This document shows positions 13,540 to 26,540 of a DNA stretch of 64,000 nucleotides, piece after piece. The position numbers were made by a program, and so were the translations under genes. Numbering within the stretch: the stretch's first letter is position 1; the number at the start of each line of letters is the position of its first letter. The stretch is taken from positions 6,315,930 through 6,379,929 of the forward strand of contig NW_003101682.1 of NCBI RefSeq assembly GCF_000003855.2, given 5' to 3'. Source of the stretch: Blastomyces gilchristii SLH14081. Lineage: Eukaryota; Ascomycota; Eurotiomycetes; Onygenales; Ajellomycetaceae. The notes beneath the pieces are model-generated. The model saw nothing but the letters and a program-made list of their open reading frames with translations, ran no database searches and was not told the origin of the DNA.

Positions 13540-13890
13540 TCTCAAGTAGATCTTGAAGTTGTGAAGAACTCTGTGATGTACAGTATAATTCTCTACATCT
13601 CTAATCTAAATCATCTCATTCTCAGATTTCTATCATGATTTAGAGCTGTCAGATCTGAGCTCTTACCACCTAAATCAAAAAGATCATAAAACAGCTGACT
13701 TCTGCCAGTCATGCCTGATGCTTCATGTGTATTAGTGTGGCTTGCTTACTCCAGCTTCTGAACTTCTCGGCTTTCTATTTTTACAGCCTATCAGGTCCCA
13801 GGCGGCTCTACCACCGAAATTAAAATGATTATAAAACAGCTAGCTTCTTACTAACTATAGCTAGCATTTATTCTGTGTCTGTCTTCAGCC
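13540..13890. repeat. AT-rich relic with two diverged 39-bp copies
   Basis: 13665-13703 and 13810-13848 are the same 39-bp segment (ACCACC...AAAACAGCT..CTTCT) with about six mismatches, 145 bp apart in the same orientation. Four of the six differences are transitions. It sits directly before the LTR-like segment and is probably transposon debris. Confidence 0.5.
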
Positions 13891-13894
13891 TCAG

Positions 13895-14349
13895 TGTAAC
13901 GGTACGCCCCGGGGCGCTAGGCGCAGGAGCAGGCAAGCCACAACTATAAGAATTGGGTGCCGGGCGCGGCTGGCAAGGAGCCAGCCACCTTATGTTAGAG
14001 TCCGGACCCGGCAGCTTATAACCATGGCACTCAGAGCCTATCATTACAATTCCTCTAACTGTAATTAGCTCGGGAGTCAGAGCAGACAAGTAAGACACAC
14101 CATATAAAAATGAGTGCCAGATACAATTACCACTCCACGACAGCAATATATAAAATTTAACCTGCATGTTCTTCACCACATCACACCCTCCCGTACACTC
14201 AACGTCCTTCACCATCGTCCAGATATGTACACAACCAGCGTTTCATGCCTTATCACAATAAAAGTCCTGGTTCCCCCTACAGTCAGCTAGGTCTCTTCGG
14301 GAGTTCCTCTCTGTTATGCTCCCCGGTTGTGTATATTGTATTGTAGACA
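13895..14349 (+). mobile_element. Possible solo LTR
   Basis: Starts TGTAACGGTACGCCCCGGGG, a common start for fungal gypsy LTRs, carries TATA-like sequences (CATATAAAAA near 14101, TATATAAAAT near 14148) and an AATAAA near 14258, and could end at TAGACA (14349). No target-site duplication was found and the right end is a guess. It differs sharply in base content from the AT-rich relic on its left. Confidence 0.3.
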
Positions 14350-16129
14350 AAAGGCAGGAACTGCCCTTGCGATTGGGCCGGAGAAAACAGCGGGTTGAGG
14401 CGTGATTGAAAGAGATAGGGCAAGATACCTATCCTTTCAATTCACTCCCTTCGCTGATATATCTATGTATATATATATTTTTTATACATATTACGCGTAG
14501 GCTCTGAACGGGGCAGCTAGCAGGTAGATTTCTAGAAGAGCTATCTTATGAGAGGGCTAGAGTTAGCTACATCATTTAAGAGAAGAACTAGACATAAAAC
14601 AAAGCCCTCTTTCACTTACATGTGATCATGTTTTTCACCACCTTTTTCAAAACATTTGCCCTGCAAAGATGTATCGTGTAGGGCACTACTGCAGCACTGA
14701 CAGTCCCGAATAATGGGGATTTTCCTAGTTTAATTGAAAAATGGAAAAATGAATGTCAGCAATTCGCGCATGAATTGAAGAGATGTGAGTGAGGAAATTG
14801 ACATTTTTGATAGTTTGTAGTTCCGGGGGAAATAAATCATGAAACATACTGGCAAGCTGATTTTCTCAACTGAAGAAAGACCCTCTGCTACGGTCTCGCT
14901 AATCAAGGCCGGCTCACGAGCTTTACAGCGCTTCATTAGTTAGATAACATATTATGTAGATGGGATATGATAGCCGATGAGGCAATGAAAGCATCGCAGA
15001 TCTAGCTCCTTCCATACATGCCTAGATAGGTAGTTTATCTCACGATAGAAGACATGATGATGATGAGATGTGATAACCAGCTATCATTGAACTGCGTAGG
15101 CAGATAAGTTAAGCCCTGCCTCGCTCATTTCCCGCTCGTGATTATCAATTATCATCATCATAGTCTGTTTGTAATGCATTTTCGCAATGTCAAACTAGAG
15201 TCATGATCAAACCGGACCTTCGTCTACTCCTGATGAGTGAGGCTTCAATTTTGATATCGTTATCACTTGAAAGTTTGCAAAGTTGAAATTTTGACCAAGA
15301 CAGACAGAAAAGAAGAAATAAAGGGATGATATGTTTTGCATGTAATGTTTTGCATGTAATGATGTTGCCTGGTGTTATGAACTTCAAGAATTCAGTGTTG
15401 CTGGGGAGAATGAGATTGTAAAGAGCTACTCACTTACGTGATAACTACATATTCTCATAACTAGTGCATTCTGAGAAACACTCATCTTTTTCCATCTTTT
15501 ATCCTTCCTCTTCTCGATAGATAGATAGAAGAATGAACTTATTCTCTTTTCCTTACAAGATTGCCTGATTCAGACATAGTGTACTTGCAGAATTTCGCTC
15601 AGCATCTTACAACAGATAAGAGTTCATTCAGACGAACCCCTCTCTTCCTTGACAGAGATGTAGCTAACTACTGAACACGAGATTCCCGGGCCGAAAGGCG
15701 TGCTAGCTTATCACACAATTTCGCAGCCAACATTCCTGCTCTAGATGGTTTGCAGCCTTGCCCTGTCTACCAAGAGTAGAATTCCCTTGAGCAGCCGGCG
15801 GGGGCCGGAAAAGGAAAAAGTTGGCAAAGCTTTCTGTTATCACTACCTAGGGATATAGAATATAAGAGAAAGGATTGGTGTTGATATATACCAGGTTGCG
15901 GCCGGCGTTATCAAAGTTCAGGTCAGACCACACTCACTCATACATGTACCTGTACATTACATTGCCCATGAAAAGGCATGATGTGTTGGGAGGTGTGTTG
16001 GGCCAAGAAGAAGCGACCGGTTCGATTGCGGTCTTCGACCACCACCTCAATTCTTTACCAGGGGGGAGATAGCTGTGGGTTGTTTGAGTAGAAGGGATGG
16101 GTGGCCGGGTGGCGCAGAATATTCATCAT
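14350..16129. other. Intergenic DNA without recognised genes
   Basis: Mixed-composition spacer. A short tandem duplication (ATGTTTTGCATGTA twice, about 15337-15364) is visible. Open frames are short and have no family features. Confidence 0.5.
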
Positions 16130-16740
16130 CATGTTGGTAAGTGGGCTGTTTACATAGTTTTATCCTGGAAGATTTCAAATATTTGCCATGCATGAGCTCC
16201 TTGCTGAGTTATCTGACTCCTTGTCAAAGTAGTATGAATGGTTTGCCATGCATCATCAAGGATGAATTAAAGTGGTGATTAGCACATGTTAAGTGAGATA
16301 GTGAGAGGGTTGAATTATCTCTCAAATCATTTTGAACAAGTGTTAGTTGATCTCAAAAGCTTTCAGAAACTCAACTAATAGACATTGCAATTATTTTTCA
16401 TGTATCTTATTCAACAGATTCATTTTAATGTTCATATCTCAGAAAGTCATATATCTTCGGTTTCACTCTAATCTTTTTATCAGATCACAAGAATATCAGA
16501 TATATTCATATTCTCATACTTATCACTGAGGAATTTATCTCAAAGAAGTTCATTCACATGTCAATGTTCAACAATCTCTGCAATGAGATTTTCAAGAATA
16601 TCAAATCTTGCACATGAGGACATTAGCTGTGATTAGTAGATTCTTGATAAAGAATGATTTCTCAAGAATGATTCTTGAACAACAGTCACAGCAGTAGCAG
16701 AAGTACATAATGAAGCGAAACTCTCTCAGAGATATGTTGC
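16130..16740. repeat. AT-rich, CpG-poor block
   Basis: About 600 bp with almost no CpG, compositionally like the gypsy relic at the left end. No pol motif was recognised. Likely an old decayed repeat. Confidence 0.45.
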
Positions 16741-19479
16741 TCCATAAAAGCGCCATTATACTCTTTGTGGTGCAAGGTCAAGGGTCACTGATGAGTCCCT
16801 TCACAGTTGTCAGCTTGTTTAATGCTCTTCTTCATATCTTCATTTGAAGTATGCATATACATACATCACCGGGTCCCCGGGCCTCGCGTGGGCAATGAGG
16901 GTTATCTCTTGTTCCTCAAGGTGTAGAGGTCCTTAACCGCTACTATCAATCAATCTCACCATCGTTCCCATCCACGGAACACATGGATATTCCGTATACT
17001 CGAGTCCGGGTGTGGATGGACGACATTAGATCATCTTGCAGTACTTTTGAGTGAGAAGAAGTAGAAACCCTATAAGCTTATAAACAGCTCTGCCTGGAAA
17101 TATATCGTGCGGGGAAATATCATCACCATCCCTTTTTCCCAAGCCACTATTCATTCACTCCAGGCATTGTCTGATCATCAGCGAATCTCCATAGGTTTCG
17201 CCTTTCCAGTGATTGAGAATCGACTCACTGGTCATAGCTGCTCAGAGTCCATGCGCGAGGCCGCAGGGTCAGTGCTTTTAACCTCAAGGTCCAGATGTCC
17301 AGCCGGCAGTTGCTGCTAGAATAAAAAGCTCATGAGGATAATGAGGATAAATAGGGAATGTCTCAGTCTAGTCCAACGCTACAATTGGATACAAAGACAT
17401 CAAGAACTGGAAAACGGAGATTTCCCCTGCCGGATAAGATTTGTTATAGTCGAAGCTTCAGATTGCAGCGCTGATGAGGCGGACTTGATAAGAAGCTCAG
17501 GGGCATCTCTTCAAGGTGGAATCTTGTAGATCGATTGTAATGGAAGCCTATCATGGAATTGAGTGAGAACGTGAGACCTTGAACTGGAGGGGACATAGTT
17601 CAGGTGCCGTTTGAGATTGGCGCCAGCTACATAGTTAACTTACATATTTGGATTTTTATTTTTATTTTTTGACTTTTTTTTGACTTATTTAGCATGCCAA
17701 ATCAGGTCAAAACCACTTATATTGCAAGGCTTCAACCCGGCAACTATCTCTTCCTACTGCTCTGTATTAATATTATACCCGAGTACCTTTTCTGTTAATA
17801 TTTATATGCCGCATGTAAGCAGAGATTTCAATCTAACCCAGAGACGAGGATAATGTAAGCACTTGACTTCTCCTGTACAGCAACCCGTCTCTGTGAAGAT
17901 ATCCGGTTTCCAGCGCCGCTCAGCACGACAGGGAAATCCGTGGCTATTCGTTATGTTATTATGGGTGGGTCTCGGCCGCAGACGCCAAATCGGCTAGTAG
18001 TAAACTCACGCAAAAGTCGGGGAATCAAATATATTGCGAATCCTGGTTATCACCGGCAGCTGACTGCAGCACCCACGTTGTGAGAAGTTTTCTTTTTCTT
18101 TGTCTTTTTTCTTTTTCGTTTTTTTCTTTCGTTGGGAGACAAATCCGGAAGATTCGTCCGAGAAGTGAGTGTTTTTTCCCAGAATTCGCCTAATACATAC
18201 CGTATCCCGTATCCCGTAACTTGTTTAAGTGGGACGACGGGATGTTGTTGTTGCTTGCGGAAACAGCGCGGGCGCGGAGACAAGGTTTGCTAGCACTGTA
18301 TGAGAACTATAAAAAAGAAAAAAAAAAAAAAGAAAAAAAAAAAGAAAAAAAGAAAGGAAAAGACAAAAAGAAGCGGGGGATCGGATCAAGCAGCAGCGGG
18401 ACTGCCTAGCAGCTTTCCCCGTGAACATTGACCCAAACAACGATGGAGATCGTAGAGCACAATTGAACTTCCATGCGGCTACCGCGGGCAAATGGATGTG
18501 GAGAGGAAGTCAACTCTATGAAGTATAACTCTTTGTTTCTGTTGAAACGAAGCTTCGGCCGAAACTGATCAAATATTCATACTCCCCCGCTTCTTCTTTC
18601 TGTTGTTGATGGTGATCATGATGGTTATTATCATTATTATCATTATTATCATTTTTCTTTTCTTTTTTTTTCTTCTCACTTCTGACATGCCTCCCGCCGC
18701 CGCCACCGCCGCCGCCGCCGCCACCAACAACCAGCATGCATGCATTCCATCCACCCCCATGCCAAAATCCCAAACAACCGGGAACGGGGATTGTATCCCA
18801 GAAAATTCCCCCATCCCCATCCTCCGCAAAAAATGGAGATTAATAATAACGATGCCCCCATATATTCTCAATTGGCCGGGGTAATTTTCAAGTCATGAGA
18901 GTAAGAGTAACGATCATCAATCATCAGTAGTAATAAAGATCTGTAATTCCATTGAATACCTCACCACGACGCTTCTTTTCACTGTTCCAGCCTTGGTCTC
19001 AAAATAATAATAATAATAATAATAAAAATAAAAATAAAAATAAAATAAAATAAAGAGAACTAAATTGCCGCAACGCAGCTCTTTCATAGACAATGAACTT
19101 TGGAAGCAATGATGATGAATGAACCATGAAGATTCAAATGGCCATCATTTTGAAGGGGGTGAAAAAATACAAACTCTGTACGCTGCGTAAGTCATAATTC
19201 ACTTTTGAGGAGGTTTGAGCAAAATAAAATTGCCAAGATAGAGTCAAAAATCTCCATTTATTCATTATTTGTTGAACATAACTAAACACCCACCCACAAT
19301 GGAAAATCCCTTGAATGAGAAAGAGAAATCTGACGACGCCCCCACACTGTTCTGGTCATCATTTGCTCAATTCATCACATCATTTCCTGCCAATCTTCTT
19401 GGGTTTGGATTCAGGGGACTAATAAGCTTAGCTTTGATAAAAACTAAATTCTTGTAAAAAAAAAAATAATAATAAATAA
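16741..19479. other. Intergenic DNA with microsatellites
   Basis: Contains an A/G-rich tract (about 18310-18370), ATT/ATC trinucleotide runs (about 18620-18652), a GCC trinucleotide run (18694-18724) and AAT/AAAT runs (about 19003-19052). Open frames over these tracts are translations of low-complexity DNA. No supported gene. Confidence 0.55.
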
Positions 19480-20180
19480 TGATAATGAATGTTACAGCAA
19501 ATCTAGCGAGTAATTATGAGCATGCTTTGAGAGAAGAAATATGATTTTATATAATATGAATGAAGTAGAAAGCATGAAGTATGAGAGAGAATAGATAGAG
19601 AGATACGTGTACATATCTTATATATTTAATTCATTTCTCAATAAGTTTGAATTACACTAGTCTCAAAACACTTTGATATGCTCTGTTTTATTAAAAATAC
19701 TACAATTTGTAAAAAGGTTTTTGTATTCAGAGCTGGAATTTTTCTAATTTTGCATATCTGAAATTGGTAAATGTATACGGAGTACGGAGTATTAGTTAGC
19801 TGAATAAGTACTAGAAAAACCCTGAGAGCTGAAGTAGATGTCATAGTCTCTGACTGCATACATCTATAATTGAAGAAGAAGAAGAAGAATAAGAATAATA
19901 AGAATACTCTGTTTTATTATCATAATTAGATATAATTCTCTCAATACTTCGCAGTCACATAATTCAACATTAAATAGATAAATTATACAGAATTCTCTCA
20001 TCTATTGAATTTCACATCTCTTTTGAAGAAAATGAATAGAATAGAATAATAACTTCAAGAGGTATATTTAAGCATCATGTGGCTTTATAACTTCTGGCTA
20101 ATTACTCTGGATTTAACTACCTCGAGACTAGTGTAATTTGGCTGAAAGTCACTGTACATATTGAAAGTAAATTAGCATAT
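19480..20180. repeat. AT-rich, CpG-poor block containing two overlapping TACGGAGTA nonamers
   Basis: CpG-poor sequence like the other relics. The rare CpGs include those of the overlapping nonamers at 19776-19791. No coding signal. Confidence 0.45.
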
Positions 20181-22834
20181 GCGTAAAAACAAGCGAGAGA
20201 TCGCTAAGAGAAAAGCCACGACCACCACCATCGCCACCCACCCACCTCACCTACCCCACCCCCAAACCCCCCAACCAACCCCAACCCAAACTAATCCTTG
20301 GTACCTTTTTGGAGGCCATCTGGGGTAAGGTAACTTCATCGATTCGAGCTATCTAGCGGAGCTGAAAATCCGGAGAAAACTCTTGGCCTCCATCAGGCAT
20401 GGTTATCGTGATGGGAGTTTGCCAGTTATTAACTACGTACGCAGTATTCCATAGAGGGATCGGTTAAAAAATAAACTAGTGGCGGTCGTTACTTTTGGGC
20501 GCTCTGGGGGAAAAATGATATTCTTGGAAAGTGGGCTTTTGTTACATGCATACAGAGTCCAATATGCATCTCTATTATGTTGGTTTAATCGTGTTTTCCT
20601 TGTCGTTACATGTCCAGGTGGTGGAGAGCGAAGCGACAAAAGGGAATTTGTGGGGAAAAAAAAAAAGGAATCAAACAATCTTGATTGTCAGCGTAGAGTT
20701 ACATGGTGTTGTTTGTTATCGCTTCTTTATACCCGAGATATTGGTTTTTTTTTTTTTTTTTTTTTTTCTTTACGCTTCGCTTCAGTTCAGTTCAGCCGCG
20801 GACAAGGCCTGTGGAGGCGAGAGAGAGAGTTTAATCCTAGATAGGATAGGCGGAGGCTCCAGGCGGACTTAAAATAGAAGCGGGGGGAATACGTCTTACG
20901 CGTAGCAGACGCGTAGCAGAGGCCCTTATTTTGATGCTGAAACGTTTAACCAGGAGTCTCAGCGCGAATCAATCTTCTTCTCTCTAACTCGTATGAGTTC
21001 AACTTTGTCTTCCAACAGGAATCAGAAGATGGGGTTTCCGGGGCGCATGACTGATTGATTGGTTTTCAAGCTGTCCAGCAAACGACAAATAGAATCATGC
21101 CGACGCTCGCACATCCCAGGTTGTTCGCTTATTAGGGGGTCCCCTACGCCTCAAACGACTGCGGGCCTCATCCCCGGATTCTCCCATCCGGCCCGCCCAG
21201 CCCAACAAGTCCTTCAAGGGTGTTGTCAACTCTCTGACAATTTATTAGTCTGTAGAGAGACTAGAGAGTGGGGGGAAGGGTGGGATGAAACTGAGAAAGT
21301 ATGGGGTTTCGGATATTTTGACTTGTATCATCTTTAGTGTTTTTTTTTTTTTTTTTTTTTTTTTTTTTCCTCCCCAAAACTTCCTTGTTAAAATTGAATA
21401 GTATAGTGCAACAGATGCGGAAGACCCCTTATCATCTCCCAAGGTGTTTTGAATGGTCAGGTTTCTGATATGGGGTTTTCTGGGGTTAAAAAGTTACACT
21501 CAACCTTTTTCTTCTCCTGTTCCTTTCGATTTTGGGGGGGGGTTGCAAAATTGCAACCCTCATTGGCGAGGATTATTGGGAGGATTACATTGTGCTTGCT
21601 CGCGAGGCGGGACTGCAATGCCCGATGTGTCATTGTTGAGTTTAAATGATGTGACAGTTTTGGGGGGAAGGAATGCTGAGGCTGGCACGAACGCGCGTGG
21701 GTTGCTGGTGACTTTTGAGAGGGTGGTGTGCGGGCTCGGATGCCAATAATAATGATGGACTGCATTGCATACCCACCGGTTGGAAGGGCACGATAGGTTG
21801 CGATGACACTTGATGAGAGAGAGGTTACGCGACGGAAATTTTAAAAGCGCCTGCCCCGGGCGCCTGGCGTCGGTGATGATGGGGTGACAAGGGACATTGG
21901 TGGAAGGAATTGGTTGGGGGTCAACAGCTAGAACTGGAACTTGACCTTGAACTTGGAGGGTTTGAGCTGGCAGGCTTCAAATCTTGAGCTTTTCATTTTC
22001 TTTTCTTTTTAGTGTTTGCTTCATTTTCTCCTCTTATGATCTCTCTGGCTCTCTTGCGGGCGTTCGGGTTTTTCCCTTGCCGCGGGTAACCAGTGATGTA
22101 ACTAATCAGCAAGGTCAGACAAGAAGAGATATAATAATTGAGGCGGTGAGCGCATACAAAATTGAGTGACTCAAGACCTGAGATTGAGTTGAAAATAACC
22201 ATGCACTTTCTTTATTTCAATGGCTCAAGCTTTTTTTTTTTTTTTCCTTTCATTTAGACGTTAGCATTGATCTGATAAATCTGATAAATAATCTGATCAC
22301 AGGCTAGACCTGATTTCTGCAGAAGTGCTTTCTATGCTCGTTGTCACTATCTATGCATGATCACTGTGCATGTGCTGGATGGGATGTGCAGCGCCTTAAT
22401 AAGTGATCGGGCAACTTTGAGTAAGTGACGAACTCTATTCCGTACACGCCATTTTTCGGTACGGCTGGCAGGGCGTGATCGGTCTTTTGCAAAAATACAC
22501 AAAAACCAAAAACAGCAATCACTAGAGAAAATTCTTTCATTCAAAAAAAAAAAAAAAAAAAAAAAGAAACTCAACCCGATGAGTAGCAGCGGCTGAAAAC
22601 GGACTCACCACGCCTGAATACAATTTTAACTGCAGTTAGTTAACTATGCTCAAAAACACTCGAACGAATCTGACATAATTTTCGTTCAAGAGCTTTCCCC
22701 CGATTTCAATTATCTAATTATCTTAACGCCAGAGATTTCCCCTGAGCAATCCACAATGTTGCAAGCAGATGTTCTCAATAATATACTTTTCCCTAAGTAT
22801 GGACGTAATCTCAGGTGAAAAGAAACAAAGAGAA
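20181..22834. other. Intergenic DNA with poly-T tracts, a G4 motif and MluI boxes
   Basis: No supported gene. Visible structures are a C-run cluster on the plus strand (20254-20282), T tracts at 20745-20767 (23 nt) and 21340-21368 (29 nt), an A tract at 22543-22565 (23 nt), and two ACGCGT boxes 11 bp apart (20898-20903, 20909-20914). Open frames of 60-120 codons mostly run through these tracts. Confidence 0.55.
20254..20282 (-). other. G-quadruplex motif
   Basis: The minus strand has G runs of 4, 6, 5 and 4 separated by loops of 6, 3 and 1 nt, a strong sequence match to the G4 pattern. Confidence 0.6.
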
Positions 22835-23716
22835 TCGTGAGTGAATAGCAGTATATAGAGCACAGGCTAAAGAACAGGTTGAGTGCAGAGTATTTAGTAT
22901 TTAAAGTAGAAAGTAATGAATTCAAGCTAAAACTTCTGTAAAAAAAAGTGAGAAAAAATAATAATGATCAGTTTCATTCTTCAGTCTGTTGTGTAATATA
23001 CTAATATTAATATCATGCCACTTATGAGTAGTTTCAAGCTCTTAGATAATATGAAAGAATGAAAGAAAATAACAGCTTCAGGTAAATTCACAGCTCACAG
23101 AATTCAAAGATAATCAGCTAATATTATTATTATATGTGATCACAGACTTCTTTCATTTCTCTAAAAAGTTTGAAATCATGATAATATGTGAGAGAGAAAT
23201 ATAAGTAGGTAAATGAAATTATGAAACAGGGAAGATTTTCTTTTTACAGAGTTTAAAGCATAAAAAAGAAGAGAGAGATGATAAGATACTCTTACTGAAA
23301 TATGAAGAACACATGTCTATACCTACTAACTATCAATTTCTGTTCTTCTCTCATTTTTAACATGTGATAATTATTAGTGATCAATCACTAGCTTAGCTTA
23401 GAATACTTGAGTTTTGAACTAAAAAAGTAACTTAACTCACAGTGAACTCTGACTTTATCTATCATCATCTTGTTTCTGAGTCATAATGACATGCTTGTGA
23501 ATACATGATAAGTAAAATAGATTAGATACAGAGAACAGCTCTAATAGAATGAACAAGCTTTTAAAATAGATATACACAATTCTACCTCAGCACCTGAATA
23601 CTTGAGCTAAGTAGCTACTTCTCTACTGTGTGTACTCACTCACACACACATCTACTCCTCCCCCCCTCCTCTCTTAGTACAACTCAGAGCTGCTTTCTGC
23701 CTGCTTGTGACTATTC
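22835..23716. repeat. CpG-free AT-rich block
   Basis: Reading base by base I find no CpG at all over about 880 bp, whereas flanking DNA has them at normal spacing. It ends abruptly near 23717. No motif of a known element was recognised. Confidence 0.5.
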
Positions 23717-26002
23717 TCGCATACGTATCATATCAGAGACTCTGTTCCAGCCCACGAGGTTAGTTAGCAATAGAAACTCCTGGGCTAAATGCACTCCCCA
23801 GTCTACTCCGTGCATAACTTATTTATACCCCGCCTCTCTCTCTCTTGTCTCTACTCCGTGCTTCTCATCTAACTCTGGAGGAATATTGGAGATGTAGCAC
23901 CAGAGGAGCATGTATGTACAAGTTAAAAAGAGAGCTCTGAACAGTGATAACAGCAGCAGTTGTAATCTCAACTTCAATATTTAAAGTTATCATAATGATG
24001 ACAAGATTATAGCTCACTCTGCACAGTTAAAAGCTTTGAACTTATAGTGACTGATTATATTTTATTCGTTTACTCAACAAATACAAAAGCTTTCAGTTAG
24101 ATTAATATGATATTTACAAGGCCTAGTTACTGCGTACATCATCAACAGTGCTTGAATCATAGCAATCTAAAAAATTCCACGCAACAACCTTCTGTATCAC
24201 GATGAGTAAGCGAAAAAATTTCCATTCAACCTCTTCCAACATTTCCCGGAAACACCAGCGGTAAAACCCCAACAACAACCAAACAATTGACAGGGGGTGT
24301 TCCGGGTTATTTTCGTGCAAGCGGGCGGATTAAAGTTATCTCCGAGCGTTCCCCCAACGGGCGCCCGGCTTTCCCTTCCCCTTTCTGGGTGCATTTTTGT
24401 TTTTTGAAAAAAAATAAATTTGAAAAGAATTCCTCCGCCCCGCGTTCGTATGTTACGTAAGCCGGCGCGCCTTATTAGTTACGCCTTGGCCTTGGACGCC
24501 TCCCCGCGGCCCGATGATGAGGGTTTGGTTTTGGAGTTGCCTAGGTATAATTTTTTATTTTTCTTTATTATAGTATTTGAGGGGGAGGGGAGGGGGGGGG
24601 GAGGCGCTGTTAGTGGTGAGGGGGCAAAAGGGAGAGATGAATGAATATTCAAACATTCTAGATGAAAGCAAAGAGGGAAGGAAGAAAAGAGGTAGGGTAA
24701 AAGGTAAGCCACAATAAATGATTTGTATCAGAATCAGGTTTTATTGTTCTCATTTCCATACCATTCCGACGCTTGGGAACGAACGTGGGCGGCATGGAGG
24801 ATCATTTGAATGGCAAACGGCAGCGGGCACCGGCATGCATGGTATGTATACAGGCATGGAGTAGATGTAGATAGATAGCTTGGATAGACATGGCCCGCGG
24901 AGTAGTATGATCATCATCAGAGCACGCACGAGGGACCCGGGGCGTGGTTATGAGTGCTCATACTTCCCCCCCCTCTCTCTTCCCATCTCTTTTTTTTTTT
25001 TTTTTTTTTTTTTTTCGTTTTTTTATTATTTTACTTCTTTTTATTATTTTGAGCGGGGGTCTGTGGGGGCGCTGCCGGATCGAATGCGAATACGGGGGGG
25101 GTGGGTGGGTGAGGTCACTGAGGTGAGGGTGCGTGATGGGTGAGGTGGGGAATTCCACTCTGCAGAGGCTGTGGTTTATTGAAGGCGATATATGTGGATA
25201 ACTAAGCAAGATTGTATGTACTAACTAGTTTGCTCGCAATAAATGAGGGCCTGTAACGACGTCTGGGGTGTTGGTTGTATAGTGACTTGACACGTGTATA
25301 CAAGTCAGAGGATGGATATAGTGAGCAAGCCCGGGAACTTGCCTATTCAGCTACATAATATAATAATAATAATAATTATACCTAGGGACATTCAAAAGTA
25401 TTTAGCGAGAGGGTACAGAGTACATGTGCATGGAGCCATGCCAGGTACCATTTGCCTGGAATTCTCAGATGTAACTGCAAATACAAAATGTCACGGCGGA
25501 GATCTCCCTTTTCCCTTCAACTATTTAATTTTCTTCACTAACTACTAACTACGGAGTAGTCATTTCCCATTTGCCCCAGAAAATCCTTCCCATGTCAAAT
25601 TAAACTCCGAGACTAGTAAGTCATTTTTTCTTTTTCTTTTTTTTTTTAAAAAAAAAAAAAAGGAAGAAAAAAAGAATAACTCACCCAATCCCGGCGCGCA
25701 TCTGCATCCCCCGTGGTGAGCTGCGCTGGGGGTCCAGGGCTGGGTCCAGGACTCCAGGGAGGGTGGTATAGGCAGCGTAGGTATGACCCAGCTACGTGAA
25801 CACGCCACTTCATTTGGGCTGCAAGTGACATTGGGTTGGACCTGATAAGCAGGGGCCCGCCCACATCTTTTTGGTAAAAAGAACAAATCTTATATTCCCC
25901 TCTATTCAACAGAGAGGAGAGGAATGATGAGATGGCAGAGTAGAGTAGAAAGAAGCGAGCCGTGCGTGGACAATAGACATGAGAGGGAGAGTGTGGAGAA
26001 AG

Positions 26003-26046
<44 letters not shown>

Positions 26047-26540
26047 GGCTTCTCACTCTCCGCGTTTCTCGGTACGGCCTCGGGTACAAGTTAGTCGCAG
26101 TAACAGCGGTAACTTTCTGGGAACTACGGAGTAGTTACTGGGTAACCTTTTCGTCCGTCATCGTCGTGCCTGGCAGAACCACCTAGACCACATGTAAATT
26201 TGCAGCCCTTTTTTCTTGTTTCTTGTTTCTTCCGTTTTGCAAAAAAGGGACCAGCGGGGCGAAATATTTGTAAGGGCAGAACGGTCGTTCGGTACAAGGT
26301 ACAGGTACCTGCACAGCAATAGTTAATAGTAGAGTAGGTAACAAACAATGACTGACACATCCGCATCCAGGAAGAAGAAACAACGTTCTGTCCCGACTTT
26401 TTTTCTTTTCCCTTTTCCCCTTTTTTGCAGATTGTTTCCTAATTTTTCCTCTTTTCCGTCCGTCCCCCCCCCCCAAGCCGCATCCTCTCCTTCCTTCCTT
26501 CCTTCCTCTCCAGCTTGTGACTGACTGACTTGTGCCGCCA
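23717..26540. other. Spacer upstream of creA with long homopolymers
   Basis: T tracts at 24990-25015 (26 nt) and 26010-26045 (36 nt), a mixed T/A tract near 25630-25665, and nonamers TACGGAGTA at 25550-25558 and 26125-26133. No supported gene. Distal promoter elements of creA may lie here. Confidence 0.5.

Noticed and set aside
18516..18884. Overlapping frames on both strands near 18.6 kb
   Set aside because: They translate ATT, GCC and T/A microsatellites; no real protein features.
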